From assembly GCA_002441465.1 (NCBI GenBank), contig DJWE01000011.1:9732-73731 (forward strand): a stretch of DNA of 64,000 bases, given 5' to 3'. A program made the position numbers and the translations under genes. Below the pieces are notes generated by a model. That model was not told the origin of the DNA, made no database searches, and saw only the letters and a list, made by a program, of their open reading frames with translations. Source of the stretch: Propionibacteriaceae bacterium UBA6238. GTDB taxonomy: Bacteria > Actinomycetota > Actinomycetes > Propionibacteriales > Propionibacteriaceae. Positions 59,901-64,000 of the stretch are shown here, in pieces (positions within the stretch are counted from its first letter, which is position 1; each line of letters starts with the position of its first letter).

Positions 59901-62403
59901 CGCCGGCGCTGGCACGGTTGCCGTCGGCGAGGTCGATCTCGATACCAGCGGTGCGCCCATCGAGGCGCTGGGTGCGGGCGCGTTGGTTGAGTTCGGCGAC
60001 GAGTTCGCGAGTGGGGGCGAGCATGATCGAGTCGAGTCCGGTGCCGCGGTCGATGGTCCAGGCGGTGAAGAGGTCGTCGGCCATGGTGGTTTCGTCGCCG
60101 ACATGGACGCGGTGGTTGTCGAGGTAGAAGCCGAGTGCTTCGGGGAGCCCGTCGCGGAGGGCGAGGGAGGCGGAGCCTTCGGCTTGGTCGGCGAACCGGA
60201 CGAGTTCGGTGAGGCAGAGCGCGCCGTGTTCGGCTTCGATGTCGCGCAGGACGCCGCCGGCCTCGATCGCGGCGAGTTGCTGGTTGTCGCCGATGAGTCG
60301 GACGCTGGCGCCCTTGGCCAGGACGTGGCTGATCACGGTGTCGAGGGTGAGGGTTCCGGCCATTCCGGCTTCGTCGATGATGACCAGGCTCTTGCGTCCG
60401 AGGGCTTTGAGCCACGCGGGGTGGTCTTCGTGTTCGAGGGACCAGACGAGCTTGGCGAGGGTGTCGGCATGGGCGCCGATCTGGTCGCCGAGGGTGGCTG
60501 CCGCGGCCGCGGAGGGTGCGAGGCCGAGGACGGTGCCGCCGACGTTGGTCCACGCCCTGGCGAGGGCGTTCATGGCGGTGGTCTTGCCCGAGCCTGCGGG
60601 GGCTATGGCCAATTGGACGCGTGTCCCGGAGGTCGCCATCTCGCGGACGAGCATTGTCTGTCCGGGGTTGAGCGGCACCCCATCCGCTTCGGCCTGCAGG
60701 ATCGCCAGGTCAACGGCGGGGCCCGGGATACGCCTGCCGTTTCGCCGTCCGGCGGCTGCGACCAGGCGCTGCTCGGCGTCGAGGATTCGCTTCGAGGTGT
60801 ACTGCTGCGAACCGGCGATCGTGTAGACGGACGCGCGGTCGACGCGCTGCAGCGGCAGTGGGTCGCTGATGGGGTCGGGCTTGCTCAGCGCGATCGAATG
60901 CACGCGCATCGCCCGATCGACGACCCGCTCGACAAGCTCGGGGACTTGCGCGGCGGAAGGTGCGGCGGCGCGCGCGAGGCGCTGGGCCTCGCCGATCAGG
61001 TGCCAGCTCTGCCACACCGACCGGTCCTGTTCCACCCGGTGCACGACCTTCGCGGCGGTGGCGTCCACCCAGGCGTCGTTCAGCCGGACGGGTCGCAGTC
61101 TGGACGGGTGGAGCGCGCGGTCGAACATCGCTGCAATGCCTCGCTCGCCGCCGAACACTTCGGTGGCATGGCCGCGCCAGGTGGAGCGCTGGTCCGCGAT
61201 TGTGCGGGGCTCGTGTTTGACGTCGCGGGTCTCAAGCGTGGCCTGCTCGGCGAGCGCGATTGCCTCTACCGGGGCGGGCGGGCGGCCGTGGTCACGCTGG
61301 AACGCGCCGACGAGTTCCCGGCGTCGGACCTCGATGCTCTTGCGGCGGGTCGACCAGCGGTCGATGAGGCGGGGGTCGACTCCGACGATTTCGCGCACGG
61401 GCCGCTTACGCGGATCGGACAGCGCGCGTTCGGCGAACCTGACCCCCAGGCTCTCGGCGAGGTGGCGTTCGAGGGCGGTGTTGTAGGTCTCCGACGCGGC
61501 AACGATCGCCTTGTGCAGCACCCGGGAGTCGATGCTCAACCAGCGCCCGTCGGTCAGGGTCTGCACCTTGTTGGCGACCGCGACGTGCGTGTGCAGATCG
61601 GGATCGCCGGCACGCGAATCGCGATGGGTGAACGCGACCGCTGCCAGTCCGCGCACGTCGACCTGCTGGACGCCCCCGCGTCCGGTACGCGTGTACAGGG
61701 CGTGGGTTTCGATGAACCGAAGAGCGTCGGCGACTGCGGCTTGGTGCGCGCGTTCGATGCGTGCCGCCATGGCCGGTTCGGCCAGCGCCCACAGTGCCGA
61801 GACGCTCTTCACCGGGGAGAAGGTGAGGTCGAAGCCGGCCACCGCGGTGGTTCTCTGGCGTGACAGCTTGGCGATGAAGCCTGTCAGCTCGCGCACATCA
61901 AGGGGTGCCCGGCGGTGTTCCTTGAGGAACATCTCGAGGGCGACTTCGCCGCGGACCCGCGCACGGTCGGAGATCGGGACCGGAGCGTTGGCTGGCAGGC
62001 CGTGTTCCCGGTTGAGCGCTTCGAGTCGTCGGGCGACCTCGATTCGGAACGGCCCGATGTCGGAGTCGTAGACCTTGTACGGAGTGCCGAGTCTGGTCGC
62101 CTTGAGGAGGTCTGCCGAAGACGCGCCCTGCTCGAACAGCGCCCGGGACCGCTCCTGGGCGAGCGGGTGCATCCCGGCGCCGAAGAGGGCCTGCATCTGT
62201 TCGGCGGTGACGATGTCGCCAGCCTTCAGCCCGTCGATGCCGACCATCCCGGAGCCGATCCAGCGGCCCGGGACCTCTCCCTTCTCCGAGTAGTAGGAGG
62301 CGAGGGTGGCGTGGCCCTTCTCGCTGGAGTCCATCGCGGCGACCTGCCGGGTGAGGTAGTCGTACCCCGATCCGGCAGTCAATCTGCGAAGAGACATCGT
62401 CAC
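56944..62403 (-). CDS. MobF relaxase-helicase fused to a TOPRIM primase-like domain
   Basis: An 1819-residue protein. Residues 1-320 form a TrwC/TraI relaxase: N-terminal Y14/Y16 as candidate strand-transfer tyrosines and the three-histidine metal site in HRDSRAGDPDLHTH (about 259-272). An SF1 helicase follows, with Walker A APAGSGKTT near 602 and DEAG (LVIIDEAGMAGT) near 680. The last 350 residues resemble the DnaG catalytic core: a YLNTPDTPLYHKG block near 1570 and TOPRIM motifs LVEGPMDAIA (about 1600) and ATDADAAGRAAA (about 1650); the CHC2 zinc finger is absent. It nicks oriT, unwinds the transfer strand and may prime the complementary strand in the recipient. The frame starts GTG 62403; ATG 62397 is the alternative. 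Confidence 0.93.
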   Translation of the reverse strand: MTMSLRRLTAGSGYDYLTRQVAAMDSSEKGHATLASYYSEKGEVPGRWIGSGMVGIDGLKAGDIVTAEQMQALFGAGMHPLAQERSRALFEQGASSADLLKATRLGTPYKVYDSDIGPFRIEVARRLEALNREHGLPANAPVPISDRARVRGEVALEMFLKEHRRAPLDVRELTGFIAKLSRQRTTAVAGFDLTFSPVKSVSALWALAEPAMAARIERAHQAAVADALRFIETHALYTRTGRGGVQQVDVRGLAAVAFTHRDSRAGDPDLHTHVAVANKVQTLTDGRWLSIDSRVLHKAIVAASETYNTALERHLAESLGVRFAERALSDPRKRPVREIVGVDPRLIDRWSTRRKSIEVRRRELVGAFQRDHGRPPAPVEAIALAEQATLETRDVKHEPRTIADQRSTWRGHATEVFGGERGIAAMFDRALHPSRLRPVRLNDAWVDATAAKVVHRVEQDRSVWQSWHLIGEAQRLARAAAPSAAQVPELVERVVDRAMRVHSIALSKPDPISDPLPLQRVDRASVYTIAGSQQYTSKRILDAEQRLVAAAGRRNGRRIPGPAVDLAILQAEADGVPLNPGQTMLVREMATSGTRVQLAIAPAGSGKTTAMNALARAWTNVGGTVLGLAPSAAAAATLGDQIGAHADTLAKLVWSLEHEDHPAWLKALGRKSLVIIDEAGMAGTLTLDTVISHVLAKGASVRLIGDNQQLAAIEAGGVLRDIEAEHGALCLTELVRFADQAEGSASLALRDGLPEALGFYLDNHRVHVGDETTMADDLFTAWTIDRGTGLDSIMLAPTRELVAELNQRARTQRLDGRTAGIEIDLADGNRASAGDVIITRANNRKLRTSATDWVKNGDRWTVLGIDPKRGIHARHLGSRRHITLPTDYVAESVELGYASTTHAAQGITADTMHGLLAGSESRQQAYTMLTRGRIANHSYLVTVGDGDPHNAIDPEVINPLTPTDLLERILGRDEALMSATTQLWEAGNPRTQLKDAVDRYSDAVTFAATHVAGDLGIRALERRVEATIPGLTDAAGWPALRSELLMVQADGRDPVHALTRAFAQPIKTAYNPASVLAWRVTDTEWRGRRGPLPWLPAVPKQLEHHPEWGAYLASRTSRINELADAVSQQTRTSTTPPKWLASVAGQPPESLIADVEVWRAAHGIPATDQRPTGDRQHPDAAARWQRQLNKRLQTSHSAALDEWGHVLTDIAPTLLADPFTPTLARRLSLLSASGIQARQLLDHTAADGPLPDDHAAAALWWRISRHVSPAVAEDDSQFHLATRWLDHFTTALGIEHAKEFQASPWWPSLVATIERGLQRGWALDALLKDAAKLSPDGHLDRCQAWVWRLSLLTDPIAPTEAMDTDEPPADLWDGYIPTDHHLTLVAAEHPHPVEEPEPSTEDFEDVELTAEAALAIEAMIRDHLGVPEPTDADIRRMQDRANAWHDCPATPERLAHINELATRYYEQCFTDSWARPYLIERFHQDLAGSSFRPGYAPAGWTGLVTHLRRQGVTDEEMLAVGVAATASSGRLIDRFRDRVVFPVAHEGQILGFVGRRNPTYTNDEHHGPKYLNTPDTPLYHKGAQLFAAGDPASDATPVLVEGPMDAIAVALATEGTAIGLAPLGTSLTQEQARQLYTLGRTPVIATDADAAGRAAAERDFWILTPYGVDPLHARLPDGADPADMIATGAPGELASLITAAQPLADTLIDGILDHGADPLDSLDALRIVAAQSASKWSAGILQLAEHSAVPASLLQSALVSLVRQWNRDPRHAAQQLATQIERKAPPEEVEQVRTLSRVSQRTEERNRSVSPRVPSGPAR

Positions 62404-62409
62404 AGCTAC

Positions 62410-62439
62410 ACAGGCAGATACACTCCGCTTGGGTGGCCA
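62410..62439 (-). promoter_or_regulatory. 30-bp conserved element, copy 3 (relaxase)
   Basis: On the minus strand TGGCCAC reads 62439-62433 and ATCTGCCTGT reads 62419-62410, with the same 13-bp gap. The element ends only six bases before the GTG at 62403. If it is a promoter, the relaxase mRNA would be leaderless or nearly so, which actinobacteria tolerate. Confidence 0.8.
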
Positions 62440-62616
62440 GTAGCAGTAAAACCCGTAGTCAGGGGCTGGTGCCAGAGGTGTGTTCGGCGCAGGGGGACGT
62501 GGGTATCGGGGTGCTGGTCTGGCCAGGTGCTCTGGTCGGTGGGCGCATTAGCCGGGGACTGAGGGCCGGGTGAAGGAGACTGCGGGGCGGGGTCAGGAAG
62601 GCGCTGCTGGGGAGGG
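62440..62616. other. non-coding DNA upstream of the relaxase element
   Basis: About 180 bp between the relaxase regulatory element and the stop of the small nuclease-like gene. GC-rich, with no gene. In many elements oriT lies next to the relaxase gene; no nic motif was recognised here. Confidence 0.4.
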
Positions 62617-63219
62617 TCAGTTGGCCGCGGGGGCTTGGGGTATGGCGCTCGGTTCGGCTGGACTCAGGAGAAGACGTTTGATCGCCGGCAGGTCGTGGTC
62701 GGGGTGACGGCGCAGCCGGCCTCGCGGTGTCGCGTCCAGGTCGGCGGGGGAGATGACGACCAGCCGGATGCCGTGGGCGGGGATGAGCTCGTCGCGACGG
62801 GCGTCGTAGAGCGCACGCTGCAGCCCGCGGTGCTTTCCGCTGACGGTCAGCCGGTCAGGCTTGTCGAAGTGGGCCAGCGGCTGGTCATGCTGCCGTTCGC
62901 GGTACTCGACCACGATGTTGGCATTGGGCCAGTAACCGTCTACGGGCAGCCGGACGCGTCGCCCGCTCACGCCCGGGTCGCCGAGAAGCCAGTCGAACCG
63001 ATGCTGGCGAAGTCCGTCCTCTGCCAGCGCTTGGTCGCACAGATCGAGGACGTAGAACTCGTCGCTGGCGGCTCGTCCCATGTAGTGACCGTAGTCGTCA
63101 CTGCCCGCGTTACGCGGTGCTGGTCGGGGAGTCGGCCTCCGAGCGTCTCGGATCCGGGTGAACGATCGGTGCAACTTCAGCTTGATCGCGCAGGTCTCGG
63201 CCACCGAGGGCCCGCTCAT
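62617..63219 (-). CDS. possible small PD-(D/E)xK-type nuclease
   Basis: A 200-residue protein with FDWLLGDPG, RLPVDGYWPNANIVVEYRE and LIPAHGIRLVVIS, a layout like small restriction-type nuclease folds (an Asp before two strands, then VEYxE in place of ExK). The lysine of the active site is not obvious, so activity is doubtful. The N-terminal 50 residues are Arg/Pro-rich and the ATG at 63219 lies inside conserved element copy 4, so a later start is likely (M48, about 63078, is one option). Confidence 0.5.
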   Translation of the reverse strand: MSGPSVAETCAIKLKLHRSFTRIRDARRPTPRPAPRNAGSDDYGHYMGRAASDEFYVLDLCDQALAEDGLRQHRFDWLLGDPGVSGRRVRLPVDGYWPNANIVVEYRERQHDQPLAHFDKPDRLTVSGKHRGLQRALYDARRDELIPAHGIRLVVISPADLDATPRGRLRRHPDHDLPAIKRLLLSPAEPSAIPQAPAAN

Positions 63220-63227
63220 CTGCCTGT
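63198..63227 (+). promoter_or_regulatory. 30-bp conserved element, copy 4 (YhcG gene)
   Basis: CGGCCAC at 63198-63204 and ATCTGCCTGT at 63218-63227, 13 bp apart, plus the GTGGTG extension shared with copy 2. It reads rightwards to the YhcG-like gene: an in-frame ATG lies 10 bp beyond it (63238) and the preferred ATG 109 bp beyond. Confidence 0.75.
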
Positions 63228-63336
63228 AGGTGGTGGAATGCTGGGACGGATCGAAGCAACGCGAGGCACTCTCTTGCGCGGGGAGATTGTCGCCTCGGTG
63301 CGGCGCAAATCTAGATCAGGGCTGGTGAGGAGTGCG

Positions 63337-64000
63337 ATGAGTGAGCTGGTGCCTCGCGACGACGTCCCCCAGGACGAGGACGATCTGCTTGCGTACCTGG
63401 TGAACCTGGTCGAGCAGGGACGTCGGGTCGCAGCGGTCCAGGTCAACGCCGCCCTCACGATGACCTACTGGCTGGTTGGCCGCGCGATCTCCATCAACGT
63501 CCTGCGCAGCGAGCGGGCCGAGTACGGCAAGGCGATTGTCGCCTCGCTGGGGCGCAAGTTGACCGAGCGCTTCGGTTCCGGGTTCGGGCGCTCCAATCTG
63601 AATCGGATGATCGCCTTCGCCCGTCAGTTTCCCGAGTTTGAAACGACCGCCTCTCTGGCCATGAGTCTCACCTGGACACACGTCAGAGAGCTGCTGGCGG
63701 TGCGGTCCGATGCTGCGCGGGCGTTCTATGTCGAGGAGACCGTCGCCAAGCACCTGAGCGTCCGCGAACTACAGAATGTGATCGCCCGCAAGGCGTTCGA
63801 GCGGCGCCAGATCGCGAACTCCCGGATTCCTGAAGGGTCAGCGGTCCCGCGCGATACGTTCCACGACCCGCTCATCCTTGATGCGCTCGGCTTGCGTGAC
63901 ACATTCCTGGAGAAAGACCTGGAAGCCGCGATCCTGCGAGACATGCAGGCGTTCCTGATGGAGGTCGGCCGGGGGGATTGGGATGCCGCGGAGTCGAAAC
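63337..64000 (+). CDS. YhcG/DUF1016-family protein, truncated by window end
   Basis: The frame is open from ATG 63337 to the window edge (221 residues). It has the DUF1016 N-terminal domain: VQVNAALTMTYWLVGRAI, KAIVASLGRKLTERFGSGF, SNLNRMIAFARQFPEF and SLTWTHVRELL. The PD-(D/E)xK nuclease domain of this family lies further downstream, outside the window. YhcG-type proteins are linked to restriction and mobile elements. GAGGAG five bases upstream supports the start. An in-frame extension to ATG 63238 contains GEIVASVRRK, a near-copy of the internal KAIVASLGRK, so the upstream part may be a duplicated fragment. Confidence 0.85.
   Translation, partial: MSELVPRDDVPQDEDDLLAYLVNLVEQGRRVAAVQVNAALTMTYWLVGRAISINVLRSERAEYGKAIVASLGRKLTERFGSGFGRSNLNRMIAFARQFPEFETTASLAMSLTWTHVRELLAVRSDAARAFYVEETVAKHLSVRELQNVIARKAFERRQIANSRIPEGSAVPRDTFHDPLILDALGLRDTFLEKDLEAAILRDMQAFLMEVGRGDWDAAESK

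Noticed and set aside
59983..61863. 626-residue rightward frame opposite the relaxase
   Set aside because: Antisense shadow of the relaxase helicase region in GC-rich DNA; no ribosome site or recognisable domain.

Overview
The window is high-GC DNA from an actinobacterium: frequent GTG starts, ATGA/GTGA stop-start overlaps, a PrgI-like SCO6880-family conjugation protein, LysM and BTAD-like domains, and TTGTCCACA-type DnaA boxes. A tight-adherence (Tad) gene set next to conjugation genes recalls mobile elements of Propionibacteriaceae-like Actinobacteria, but the species cannot be fixed from this sequence. No rRNA, intact tRNA or core metabolic gene is present; the whole window looks like accessory DNA.

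Region 1 (1-14361) is the right part of an integrated island. A tyrosine integrase (12845-14167) lies beside an orphan tRNA-Ser 3' end (14326-14361). From left to right the island carries a three-gene defence-type cluster on the minus strand (SNF2-like helicase with DUF3883, DUF1156 DNA methylase, Swt1-HEPN/DUF499 ATPase that runs off the left edge), a TcmP / three-Cys-motif DUF5131 / TcmP trio, and a complete IS21-family insertion with a 5-bp target duplication.

Region 2 (14362-17396) holds an 11-bp-period repeat, a 66-bp tandem duplication, an OLD-family ATPase-TOPRIM nuclease and a small excisionase-like HTH protein.

Region 3 (17733-42434) is the transfer block of an integrative conjugative element (ICE) or conjugative plasmid. 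It has a Tad-like pilus operon (lipoprotein, PKD-like protein, CpaB-like, CpaE/TadZ-like, CpaF/TadA, TadB, TadC, a 39-residue pilin-like peptide, three TadE-type proteins, a LysM-BTAD membrane protein), a standalone TIR-like protein, a sigma-factor-like protein, and a type IV secretion operon (ParA-like ATPase, VirB2-, VirB8- and VirB6-like membrane proteins, SCO6880, VirB4, SLT-NlpC/P60 hydrolase, coupling protein split into two genes, DUF4192 and DUF4913-like proteins).

Region 4 (42477-56888) is a defence cargo block: Vsr, a C5-cytosine methyltransferase, an NaeI-family restriction enzyme, an HNH protein, an AspBHI-like modification-dependent nuclease with an apparent frameshift, and a four-gene operon of two unknown proteins, an 1830-residue helicase and a Cas4-like nuclease. 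I could not assign that operon to a named system.

Region 5 (56944-64000) has a very large MobF relaxase-helicase-TOPRIM primase fusion, a possible small nuclease and a truncated YhcG/DUF1016 protein.

The most notable unexplained signal is a 30-bp element, YGGCCAC-N13-ATCTGCCTGT, present four times with identical spacing. It lies in front of the Tad operon, the T4SS operon, the relaxase and the YhcG gene. The element encodes a sigma-like protein that could be its reader, which suggests a private regulon for transfer. A second shared signal is a pair of DnaA-box-like nonamers with 19-bp periodicity at 29418 and 41666.
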